A stretch of DNA of 7,164 nt from Myxococcales bacterium (lineage in GTDB: Bacteria > Myxococcota_A > Polyangia > Fen-1088): contig PMNO01000721.1 of assembly GCA_003161835.1 (NCBI GenBank), positions 5,094 to 12,257 on the forward strand, in the 5' to 3' direction. A program made the position numbers and the translations under genes. This document shows, piece by piece, positions 1 to 5,732 of the stretch. The notes under the pieces are model-generated. The model saw only the letters and a list, made by a program, of their open reading frames with translations, was not told the origin of the DNA and did not search any database. Positions within the stretch are counted from its first letter, which is position 1. Every line of letters starts with the position of its first letter.

Positions 1-33
1 CTGGCGGCGTTGCCCGCGGAGTGGCTCGGGTGC

Positions 34-45
34 GGGGCCGGCCCC
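34..45. repeat. 12-bp perfect GC palindrome after the lipoprotein stop
   Basis: GGGGCCGGCCCC is its own reverse complement and lies 2 nt past the stop codon of the minus-strand lipoprotein gene. As RNA it could give only a 4-bp stem with a CCGG loop, and no U-tract follows on the minus strand. It may be a weak end-of-operon structure, but a chance GC palindrome is equally likely. Nothing else was recognised in bases 1-47. Confidence 0.25.
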
Positions 46-47
46 CT

Positions 48-452
48 TCAGAAGTTGATCGTGACGTTCCAGGTCTGGGCGTGCATGATGGTCGTCGTCG
101 TTGAACCGGTCGCGACGACTTGGTCCTGGGCGCCGAGCGCGCTGGCATCGACTTTCAAGGCCCCCTCCTCGGTGTCCAGCTTGAGAGCCATCGAGGCGGG
201 AAATGTGATGGGCTTGAGTCCCGCGGGCGCGGGCAACTTTATGGGTCCGTTCGCGGCGATGGCCTGGGAAACATGTCTGGTGCCCCCATCGTTCGCGGTC
301 AAGGTCAGGTCGACAAACAGAACGCGCACCTCGGGCAATGCTTGGCTGGAGGTGAAGCGCACCTCCAGATAGGTGTCCTTGGCGCACCCCATCGCGCTTG
401 ATCCCAGCGCCAGCAACAAGAGCCACCACGCGGGACGGACCTTCATTTTCAT
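48..452 (-). CDS. Small putative lipoprotein, unknown function
   Basis: This 134-residue protein is probably exported and lipid-anchored. It has a basic N-terminus (Lys2, Lys4, Arg6), a hydrophobic stretch WWLLLLALGSSAMG at about residues 9-22, and Cys23 in the lipobox-like AMGC (Ala at -3 is less usual than Leu). The mature part is rich in Thr, Ala and Val with alternating hydrophobic residues, which suggests a beta-sandwich; it ends in NVTINF. No family was recognised. The ATG at 452 is chosen over the longer in-frame ORF (to 599) because GGAG lies 5 nt upstream, the signal peptide starts there, and the longer form would run into the TPR gene. A second ATG at 446 is possible. It is the last of three minus-strand genes, 70 nt after the TPR gene, so probably co-transcribed. 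Being a lipoprotein is likely; its role is unknown. Confidence 0.75.
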   Translation of the reverse strand: MKMKVRPAWWLLLLALGSSAMGCAKDTYLEVRFTSSQALPEVRVLFVDLTLTANDGGTRHVSQAIAANGPIKLPAPAGLKPITFPASMALKLDTEEGALKVDASALGAQDQVVATGSTTTTIMHAQTWNVTINF

Positions 453-457
453 CGCTG

Positions 458-461
458 CTCC
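458..461 (-). promoter_or_regulatory. Ribosome binding site that sets the lipoprotein start
   Basis: The minus strand reads GGAG followed by 5 nt (CAGCG) and the ATG at 452. This supports the 134-residue lipoprotein start over the longer in-frame ORF that begins inside the TPR gene. Confidence 0.5.
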
Positions 462-522
462 ATCGCTTGTAGCTGTGGCGTCGTTGGTCTTGCGCGGAGC
501 GTGGATCGGTTGGACAGCTTGA

Positions 523-1395
523 CTACATGAAGGTCGGGTCATATGTGCCCAGCGTTGTGGTGGGGCTCTTCTTCGCGTTCGCGGCGGCAATCCCTCCAAT
601 GATCAGCACCGCGCCGGCCGCGCCGGCCCAGAACCACCACTTCTTGTAGATCGGAGGCGCCGCATCTTCCGCCGGGTGGGCCGGCGTCGTGAGATCCACC
701 GAATGCGAGGGCGACCCCGCCGCAGGACGGGCGCCGAGCGATTCGTGCGCGCTGTCCACCCGCAGCGGCGCCAGGGCTGGACTCGCGGACGGGCGCCGTG
801 GTGGGGCCGGCGCGCGCGCGGCCGAGTCGCCCTCGGAGGGGCCGGTCACGGCCGGCGGGTTTACAGCGGGTGGGGCCGAACCGATCGGCTCCGGGGTGAG
901 CGCTGGTTCGCGCTTCTGATCATCCAATGGCAATTGTGATTGCGCCGCAGAGGGGGCGGCGGGCGCCTGCGCTTGCAGTTGTTTCTCCAGTTTGCGGATC
1001 TGCATTTCAACTTCCTTGCGGTTCGTCGCCGCCGGCATGTTGCGCAGAAAAGACTTGTAGAAAAATACCGCCTGACTGGCGTCCCCGGCCAGGCGGTACG
1101 ACTGCGCGATGTTGTACAGCAGCAGGGGATCGGGCTTGGCGTTGTAGGTCGTCTTGAACTCGGCGATCGCGCGGGCGAATTCACCCAAGTTGAAGGCCTT
1201 GGTGCCTTCCTCGTAGTGCTTCTTGGCTTCGCTGGCGGCCGATTCTTCGGAGCCCGCGGCCAGCGCCGCGGGGGGCAGCGAGATGGAGCCCACTGCAACC
1301 GTCGCTGAAAGCAACAACGCCAAGGCCCGAAACGAAACGAACTCAACCACTGTAGCCGCCCATGCTAACGCGCTGCAAAGGGAGGGGCAAATCAC
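523..1395 (-). CDS. TPR protein with signal peptide, Pro/Ala linker and C-terminal membrane anchor
   Basis: This is a 290-residue envelope protein from the GTG at 1395. Residues about 20-47 form a signal peptide with probable cleavage after Ala-Leu-Ala. Two TPR units follow (about 57-90 and 91-124; EGTKAFNLGEFARAIAEF and LLYNIAQSYRLAGDASQAV), then a short charged helix (125-143) that may be a coiled coil. Residues 144-248 are Pro/Ala/Ser-rich and look disordered. KKWWFWAG starts a single membrane helix (about 253-272), with a short polar tail ending YDPTFM. The GTG at 1395 overlaps the ZIP stop as GTGA but has no clear ribosome site and gives a long leader without early positive charges. The GTG at 1350 gives a more normal signal peptide (Arg8, about 31 residues). 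TPRs usually bind proteins; the partner is unknown. It could be a scaffold tethered in the inner membrane. Confidence 0.8.
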   Translation of the reverse strand: MICPSLCSALAWAATVVEFVSFRALALLLSATVAVGSISLPPAALAAGSEESAASEAKKHYEEGTKAFNLGEFARAIAEFKTTYNAKPDPLLLYNIAQSYRLAGDASQAVFFYKSFLRNMPAATNRKEVEMQIRKLEKQLQAQAPAAPSAAQSQLPLDDQKREPALTPEPIGSAPPAVNPPAVTGPSEGDSAARAPAPPRRPSASPALAPLRVDSAHESLGARPAAGSPSHSVDLTTPAHPAEDAAPPIYKKWWFWAGAAGAVLIIGGIAAANAKKSPTTTLGTYDPTFM

Positions 1396-2204
1396 GGCAG
1401 CAATGCGCCAACCACCATCGTGAACAGGAAGCCCGCCACCACTCCCGACGACGCTGTTCCCTCGAATCCATGGCTGTGCGACTCGGGAATGATTTCATTC
1501 GAAGTGATGTAGATGAGCGTGCCCGCGGCCAGAGCCAAGATGAAGGGCATGGTGGGGGCGGTTCTTCCCGCCAGCAAGCCGCCCACGATGGCCGCCAGCG
1601 GCGTCGCCAGACCGGTGAGCGTGGTGATGATAGCGCTGCGCCCCGGGGCCACGCCGCCTTTGCGCAACGGCGCCGCCATGACGATGCCCTCGCACGCGTT
1701 CTGCAGTCCAACCGCGATGGCCAGCAACAAGCCGAGGTGCGCGTGGTCTCCAGCCGCAAAGCCCGCGCCGATCGCAAGGCCTTCGGGGAAGCGATGGATG
1801 GTCAGCGCGCCAATAATGGCGTAGCCGCGGCGCGGATCGTCGGTAGCTTCGACGGCGCGATCGTGGTGATCGTGTCCCGGTTCGTGGCCCAGATGCTGAT
1901 GATGCCCGCGCGCGTGTCGGTGAGGAATCAATCGATCCATCGCCCCCGCCAGGATGACACCCACCGCGAAGCCCGCCACCACCAGCGCGAGCCGAGCCCC
2001 ATCCAATGGCCCTCCGGGCGGACGCACGCCGGCCAGAGCCTCGGCCAGCAAACCCAGGGTCGCGGCCGCCAACATCAATCCCGCCCCCAAGCCGAGGATG
2101 CCGTCGTAGACCCGGCGCGGGAGTTCGCGGATGAAAAGAAACGGCAAGGCTCCGAGCCCCGTCGCAAGGCCCGTCAGCGTGGCTGCGATCATGGCGGCGC
2201 CCAT
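1392..2204 (-). CDS. ZIP family metal transporter, GufA-like
   Basis: This 270-residue inner-membrane protein should import divalent metal (Zn, Fe or similar) into the cytoplasm. About eight hydrophobic helices are visible. Helix 4 carries HRFPEGLAIG (His137, Glu141) and helix 5 carries GLQNACEGIV (Gln168, Asn169, Glu172), the paired ZIP metal-site motifs. Gln instead of His at 168 is the pattern of the GufA branch, not of ZupT. Met44 in helix 2 and Glu237 in ITSNEIIPES may also contribute. A His-rich cytoplasmic loop at 95-114 has nine His residues and would be a metal sensor or buffer. Arg138 replaces the Asn of the usual HNFPEG. The ATG at 2204 lacks a strong ribosome site; an in-frame ATG at 2192 is possible. 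It is first of three minus-strand genes and divergent from folK with only 29 nt between. Family assignment is firm; the metal is not determined. Confidence 0.93.
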   Translation of the reverse strand: MGAAMIAATLTGLATGLGALPFLFIRELPRRVYDGILGLGAGLMLAAATLGLLAEALAGVRPPGGPLDGARLALVVAGFAVGVILAGAMDRLIPHRHARGHHQHLGHEPGHDHHDRAVEATDDPRRGYAIIGALTIHRFPEGLAIGAGFAAGDHAHLGLLLAIAVGLQNACEGIVMAAPLRKGGVAPGRSAIITTLTGLATPLAAIVGGLLAGRTAPTMPFILALAAGTLIYITSNEIIPESHSHGFEGTASSGVVAGFLFTMVVGALLP

Positions 2205-2233
2205 CGGCGGACGGTTTTACACTAATTCTCGAA
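2205..2233. promoter_or_regulatory. Short divergent gap between the ZIP gene and folK
   Basis: Only 29 nt separate the two divergent starts, so at least one promoter must lie partly inside the opposite gene. The plus strand has TACACT at 2218-2223, a fair match to a sigma-70 -10 box, about 10 nt before the ATG at 2234. No convincing -35 box was seen. If used, transcription would start within a few bases of that ATG and the message would be nearly leaderless. This is inference only. Confidence 0.3.
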
Positions 2234-2845
2234 ATGCGAGCCATTCCCGATGAGGACGGTCGGCGACCCAGTCCGCGCGTCAATCGACCCGCGCAACCCG
2301 CGCACCGCACGCCCCCAGCGGACGATCATGCGCTCCTGCCGGATGCGGAGGGGGCCGCGACCACGGTGTACCTCGGCCTGGGGTCCAACTTGGGCGATCG
2401 CGCCGCATCCATCGCTGCCGCCGTGCACGCGTTGTCCGAACGTCGGATATTACGCCACATGTGCGTCTCGCGCGTTTATGAGACCGAACCTGTCGCCGTC
2501 GATGCGCAACCGCTGTACTTGAACGCGGTCGTGCGTGGACAGACCCTCTTGTCGGCGGCGGCGCTGCTGGGCGACTGCCTGACGATCGAATCCGGGCTCG
2601 GACGTGTGCGTCCGCCGGGCCAACCGAAGGCGCCCCGCGTGATAGACATTGATTTGTTGCTGTACGGCGCCGAGATCGTCGAAACCCCCCGGTTGACCGT
2701 CCCGCACCCCGCGTTGCTGGCGCGCGCGTTCGTGTTGATTCCCCTCGCGGAGGTCGCCGAACCGGGCCTGCGGCACCCGATCACCGGCGAGACGCTGACC
2801 CGTGCCGCCCCGTGCGCGACCGTCAGAGTCCTTGTTCCACCCTAG
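2234..2845 (+). CDS. folK: 2-amino-4-hydroxy-6-hydroxymethyldihydropteridine pyrophosphokinase (HPPK)
   Basis: HPPK moves pyrophosphate from ATP to 6-hydroxymethyl-7,8-dihydropterin in cytoplasmic folate synthesis. The core begins at about residue 45 with VYLGLGSNLGDR, followed by SRVYETEPV, PLYLNAVV, GRVR, the magnesium-binding VIDIDLLLYG (Asp138, Asp140, matching E. coli Asp95/Asp97), and VPHPALLARAFVLIPL. Arg124, Arg126 and Arg135 match E. coli Arg82, Arg84 and Arg92. The loop between them reads PPGQPKA and lacks the RWG of E. coli. The ATG at 2234 gives 203 residues, with 44 low-complexity Pro/Arg/Asp residues before the core. A GTG at 2366 would give 159 residues, the usual family length, with GGAGGGG 12 nt upstream (2347-2353), a long spacing. 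The start is therefore uncertain. No other folate gene is in view, so folK sits apart from folB or folP here. Confidence 0.92.
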   Translation: MRAIPDEDGRRPSPRVNRPAQPAHRTPPADDHALLPDAEGAATTVYLGLGSNLGDRAASIAAAVHALSERRILRHMCVSRVYETEPVAVDAQPLYLNAVVRGQTLLSAAALLGDCLTIESGLGRVRPPGQPKAPRVIDIDLLLYGAEIVETPRLTVPHPALLARAFVLIPLAEVAEPGLRHPITGETLTRAAPCATVRVLVPP

Positions 2846-2869
2846 GCGAGGGAATACCATTGTTGAACT

Positions 2870-2875
2870 AGGAGG
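2870..2875 (+). promoter_or_regulatory. Strong ribosome binding site of the PilZ gene
   Basis: AGGAGG lies 6 nt before the ATG at 2882, the best Shine-Dalgarno match in the window. CTAGG at 2868-2872 could pair with CCTAG at 2841-2845, which contains the folK stop codon. Ribosomes finishing folK might thus free the site; this is inference from a 5-bp pairing. Confidence 0.65.
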
Positions 2876-2881
2876 CGGTCG

Positions 2882-3244
2882 ATGTCCGGAGGACAGTCAG
2901 GCGGCGAGGGCCCGACCCAGGGAGAACGTCGGCAGGCGGAGCGGATTCCGCTGGAAATGTGGGTCGAGGAGACCACCGACAACGAGCGCTACTTCCGGCG
3001 GGCGGGAAACCTTTCCCGTGGCGGACTTCGGCTCGAACACACGATACCGCTGCCTCAGGGCACGGTCGTGAACCTGACTTTCACCTTACCGGGGGATTCG
3101 ATTCCCGTGGAGGTTTCGGGGGAGATCGTTTCGAGCCCTGGTCCGAGCGATTTGGTCATGGGTGTGAAGTTCCTGGGCGTGAGCGAGGCCGCGCGCGCCC
3201 AGATCGACAGCTACCTGGCGCGCGTCGGATCCGCGTCCAAGTGA
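2882..3244 (+). CDS. Single-domain PilZ protein, putative c-di-GMP receptor
   Basis: This 120-residue protein consists of little more than a PilZ domain, the family that binds cyclic di-GMP and passes the signal to motility, polysaccharide or envelope machinery. Both ligand motifs are visible: RRQAER (Arg17 and Arg21 fit RxxxR) and NLSRGG (residues 43-48, fitting [D/N]xSxxG). Beta-strand-like segments follow (LRLEH, TVVNLTFTL, IPVEVSGEIV) and GVKFLGV closes the barrel, then a short helix (about 101-115). There is no signal peptide or membrane segment, so it is cytoplasmic. Residues 1-15 are a Gly-rich flexible tail. It starts 36 nt after folK and ends 58 nt before the TPR lipoprotein, so it may share a transcript with either. 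Its partner cannot be named. The domain call is firm and both ligand motifs are intact. Confidence 0.93.
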   Translation: MSGGQSGGEGPTQGERRQAERIPLEMWVEETTDNERYFRRAGNLSRGGLRLEHTIPLPQGTVVNLTFTLPGDSIPVEVSGEIVSSPGPSDLVMGVKFLGVSEAARAQIDSYLARVGSASK

Positions 3245-3302
3245 ACTGCGACAGAGAGCTCATCCGCTCTTGCGGCGCCCGATCGTGCCGATAACATGAT
3301 TC

Positions 3303-4166
3303 ATGATGCCGCGCCCTCCACTTGCGCTGCTGCTCCTGCTGGCGAGCCTGGGTGGGTGCGCCGAGTTGCGGGGACGCAAGAAGATCCAGGAAGGCAATGC
3401 CGCCTATAAGGGTGGCGATTTCGCCACCGCCGTCGCCCGCTTCACGGAAGCCGAGACATTCGTGCCCGACATGCCGCTCTTGTGGTTGAACCGTGGCTAC
3501 GCGTGCCGCGAACTCATCGTTCCAGGCGCGGACGCGACCGTGAACCGATCGGCCGCGCAGTGTGCCTTGGAATCTTTCAAACGATTGCGCGAGCTCGTCC
3601 CCGAAGATCCGCGCGGCGATCGGCTGTACGTGCAAACCCTGCTCGATCTCGGCGAATACCGGACCATCGAACGCACATTCAGCTTGCGTCACGAACGCAA
3701 TCCCACGGACCTGGATGTCGTCCTCGTCCTGCGGCAGGTCTATTCGAAGATGGGCCGCTGGCGCGATGCACTGGCTTTCTATCGCCAGGTGGCCGCGCTG
3801 CGCCCCCAGGAAGCCGAGGCGCAGGTCGCGGTGGGAACTTACATCTGGCAGGTGCTGCGGGCGCACGGGGGTGGGCCGATCCTGGCGGAATATGATCCGC
3901 GACCTCGGCCGGACCGACCCGTGCCGCCGCCGCCTGCGGCCGCGCCCGATGACATCGTCGGGGCGGAACGCGTCGCGCTGGCCGAGGAGGGAATTCGCTA
4001 TCTGACTCGCGCGAGCGAGCTGCGTCCCGCCGACCTGGACGCGCTCACGTATGCCGGGCTGTTGTATCGTCAACAATCGTTCGCCTTGTTCGATGACGCC
4101 GCGGCATGGGAGCGGGTGGTCAATCAGGCCGTGGCGCTCTCCACCCGCGCGGCTGAAAAGCACTGA
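3303..4166 (+). CDS. TPR repeat lipoprotein of the TonB cluster
   Basis: This 287-residue lipoprotein has Arg4, a Leu-rich signal segment, and the lipobox LGGC with Cys19. The mature part is mostly helical TPR repeats: about 25-58 (IQEGNAAYKGGDFATAVARF), 59-101 (diverged, with an insert around 71-85), 103-136, 137-170 (VLRQVYSKMGRWRDALAFY), and a last set at about 224-282. A Pro-rich spacer (about 199-213) splits them. Residue 20 is Ala, not Asp, so nothing marks it for inner-membrane retention; outer-membrane anchoring is the default guess. Its stop is one base before the tonB start, so the two are surely co-transcribed and probably coupled. By analogy with the TPR protein CpoB in Tol-Pal loci it may guide the energy transducer; that is inference. 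ATGs at 3303 and 3306 are both possible; no clear ribosome site is seen, and GATAAC at 3290-3295 may be a -10 box very close to the start. Confidence 0.88.
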   Translation: MMPRPPLALLLLLASLGGCAELRGRKKIQEGNAAYKGGDFATAVARFTEAETFVPDMPLLWLNRGYACRELIVPGADATVNRSAAQCALESFKRLRELVPEDPRGDRLYVQTLLDLGEYRTIERTFSLRHERNPTDLDVVLVLRQVYSKMGRWRDALAFYRQVAALRPQEAEAQVAVGTYIWQVLRAHGGGPILAEYDPRPRPDRPVPPPPAAAPDDIVGAERVALAEEGIRYLTRASELRPADLDALTYAGLLYRQQSFALFDDAAAWERVVNQAVALSTRAAEKH

Positions 4167-4167
4167 C

Positions 4168-4959
4168 ATGGCATTCGAGGCCTATCTCCAGGCGGGCAGT
4201 GCCTTGCCGAGCCGCGGCCGTCGGGTCACCTATACGGTGTCCATCGCGGTGCACGCCGCCGCGGTCCTGATCGCGGTCGGGTACTCCTTCTGGCACGTAG
4301 AGGAGTTGACCCCACCGCGGGTGGAGGTGACCTTCGTCTCGGCGGCGGCCGCGCCTCCTCCTCCGCCTCCGCCCCCGGCCTTGGGCGGGGGATCGGCGGC
4401 GCCCAAGCACAAAGCGGTCGCCCGTCCGAAGGTCGAAACCGCCGTGAAGCTGCCCGAGGTGGCCCAACCCAAGATCGAGAGAGTCGTCGAGCCGATCGTC
4501 GAGGCGCCCCAGCCCCCGAAAACGGCGTCAGAGGTACCCCATGAGTCGGCCCCGCTCACGAACACCGGCACTGTAACGGGCACCGGCAAACCGGCCGGTG
4601 TGGCGGGGGGCGAGGCGAACGGAATCACGGGCGGCGTGCCGGGAGGAACGGGTACGACCGCCGGGCCCGCTCCGAAATTTCTCCCGCCCATGATGGGCTC
4701 GCGACAAAAAATTTCGGGGGCCGACCCGGATTTTCCGTCCAACCTCGCGAAGGCCGGGGCCAGCTACCTCGTGATCGCCAAGATCTGCGTCGGAACCTCC
4801 GGCGCGGTCGAGGCGGTCACGGTCCTCAAGCACGGCCACCCGACGCTCGACAACATTGTGATGACCACGCTGAAGACCTGGCGGTACCGGCCTCTGACGG
4901 CCAACGGGAGGCCCGTGCCTTTTTGCTATCCCGCCAATTTCCAATTCAAGACCGAATAG
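4168..4959 (+). CDS. tonB: TonB family energy transducer
   Basis: TonB couples the ExbB-ExbD proton motor to outer-membrane receptors. This 263-residue protein has one N-terminal membrane helix (about 20-42) with Ser25 and His29 in SIAVH, the SxxxH pattern essential in E. coli TonB. Eight consecutive prolines follow (63-70), then a Lys/Pro/Val-rich stretch (79-120) and a Gly/Thr-rich linker (131-168). Residues about 184-262 form the TonB C-terminal domain, with ICVGTSGAVEAVTVL, the WRYRP motif (238-242) and a closing PANFQF. Cys207 and Cys253 are the only cysteines and both lie in this domain, so a disulfide is plausible. The ATG at 4168 is chosen over an in-frame ORF from 4051 because it follows the upstream stop by one base and gives a normal N-terminus. 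The receptor served is not in the window. Confidence 0.94.
   Translation: MAFEAYLQAGSALPSRGRRVTYTVSIAVHAAAVLIAVGYSFWHVEELTPPRVEVTFVSAAAAPPPPPPPPALGGGSAAPKHKAVARPKVETAVKLPEVAQPKIERVVEPIVEAPQPPKTASEVPHESAPLTNTGTVTGTGKPAGVAGGEANGITGGVPGGTGTTAGPAPKFLPPMMGSRQKISGADPDFPSNLAKAGASYLVIAKICVGTSGAVEAVTVLKHGHPTLDNIVMTTLKTWRYRPLTANGRPVPFCYPANFQFKTE
4672..4717 (+). repeat. Nested inverted repeat inside tonB
   Basis: CCGAAATTT (4672-4680) and AAATTTCGG (4709-4717) are perfect 9-bp arms. Between them lies a smaller hairpin, GCCCA (4686-4690) and TGGGC (4694-4698), with loop TGA. The AT-rich arm centres stand out in this GC-rich gene. The site falls at the boundary between linker and C-terminal domain. One 9-bp repeat with a loop under 30 nt is about what chance gives in 7 kb, so function is unproven. 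Confidence 0.4.
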
Positions 4960-4973
4960 GAGACCCAAGAAAA

Positions 4974-5696
4974 ATGAATTTCACGGTCATGGGCTTGTGG
5001 CACGAGATGGGGACCGTCGCCCGCGGGGTGGTCGTCGTATTGATCGTCATGTCCGTCTATTCGCTGGGCATCGCGGTCGAACGCCTGTTGACCTATCGTC
5101 GGGGCAAGGCCCGATCGCTCGGGTACGTCCGAGCGCTGGCGCCCATCATCAACCAGCCCGGCAGGCTGGAGACCGCGCGCGGAATCGAGAGCCGATTTGT
5201 CGGCAGCCCGGTGGCTCGGGTGGTGGGCAGCGGCGTGGGTGAATTCGCCAAGGGTCTGGATATGCGCGCCGCCGGCGACCCTCCCTATGATCTGGTCGAT
5301 GCCGTCATTCGCGCCATGGAGCGCAGCAAGGATCGCGAGCTGTCCAACTTGCGCCGGGGACTGCCGGTCCTGGCGACGGTGTCGTCGTCGGCACCTTTCG
5401 TGGGCCTGTTCGGCACCGTGGGAGGCATCATCACCGCCTTCCAGAAATTGGCCGATCCCGCCAAGGGCGGCGGCGGAATCGGGACGGTGTCGGCCGGTAT
5501 CGCCGAGGCGCTGGTCACGACCGCGGTGGGGCTGGGGGTCGCGATCATCGCCGTCTGGTTCTACAACTACTTCACGGCGCGCGTGGATGACCTGATCGTG
5601 GACATGGACGAGACCTCGTCCGAGCTGGTCGACAGTGTCATCAAGGATCCGCGCGCCGGAGCGCCGACCATGCCGCCGCGCGATGGGCATGCCTGA
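4974..5696 (+). CDS. exbB: ExbB/MotA-TolQ family proton channel subunit
   Basis: ExbB is the multi-helix subunit of the proton-driven motor that energises TonB. This 240-residue protein shows three membrane helices: about 17-37, 131-158 (LATVSSSAPFVGLFGTVGGI) and 172-200 (VSAGIAEALVTTAVGLGVAI). Thr148 in GTVGG and Glu178/Thr183 in IAEALVTTA match the conserved channel residues of E. coli ExbB. A large cytoplasmic loop (about 38-130) carries many Arg and Glu residues, and the C-terminal tail is cytoplasmic. The ATG at 4974 is chosen over a TTG at 4923 because AGGAG lies 11 nt upstream and the TTG start would lie inside tonB. It starts 14 nt after tonB. It could also be called TolQ-like, but the tonB neighbour favours ExbB. 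The reading frame stays open after its TGA, straight into exbD1. Confidence 0.94.
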   Translation: MNFTVMGLWHEMGTVARGVVVVLIVMSVYSLGIAVERLLTYRRGKARSLGYVRALAPIINQPGRLETARGIESRFVGSPVARVVGSGVGEFAKGLDMRAAGDPPYDLVDAVIRAMERSKDRELSNLRRGLPVLATVSSSAPFVGLFGTVGGIITAFQKLADPAKGGGGIGTVSAGIAEALVTTAVGLGVAIIAVWFYNYFTARVDDLIVDMDETSSELVDSVIKDPRAGAPTMPPRDGHA

Positions 5697-5704
5697 CACC
5701 GGCG

Positions 5705-5732
5705 CCTCGGACCATCGCCCCTCGGACGATCG
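5705..5732 (+). repeat. Tandem 15-nt repeat between exbB and exbD1
   Basis: CCTCGGACCATCG (5705-5717) and CCTCGGACGATCG (5720-5732) agree at 12 of 13 bases with a period of 15. They fill most of the 45-nt exbB-exbD1 gap and reach the exbD1 ribosome site. The period is a multiple of three, so the copies keep one reading frame. They may be a slippage duplication or a binding site. Confidence 0.6.

Noticed and set aside
10..372. 120-codon plus-strand frame opposite the small lipoprotein
   Set aside because: No ribosome site; the minus strand has a signal peptide, a Cys lipobox and GGAG before its start.
1066..1098. 9-bp inverted repeat TACCGCCTG/CAGGCGGTA inside the TPR gene
   Set aside because: It lies in a conserved TPR coding region, and one or two such repeats are expected by chance in 7 kb.
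1362..2225. Long open frame (287 codons) on the plus strand opposite the ZIP gene
   Set aside because: Its product is rich in Arg, Gln, His and Gly with no domain, and the opposite strand encodes an unmistakable ZIP transporter. Long antisense frames are usual in GC-rich DNA.
1495..2310. 271-codon minus-strand frame overlapping the ZIP gene in another frame
   Set aside because: Arg/Gly-rich shadow of the ZIP gene with no membrane helices or motifs.
3270..3295. Sigma-70 promoter TTGCGG / GATAAC before the TPR lipoprotein
   Set aside because: The spacing is only 14 nt, too short for a normal promoter; only the -10-like GATAAC is kept as a note.
3156..4169. 337-codon minus-strand frame opposite the TPR lipoprotein
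   Set aside because: Arg/His/Gln-rich with no motifs or ribosome site; the plus strand has lipobox, TPRs and operon spacing.
4230..4742. 170-codon minus-strand frame opposite tonB
   Set aside because: Its Gly-rich run is the complement of the TonB polyproline stretch; no independent support.
4926..5699. 257-codon minus-strand frame opposite exbB
   Set aside because: The composition is His/Arg/Asp-rich and mirrors ExbB codons; ExbB itself is clear.
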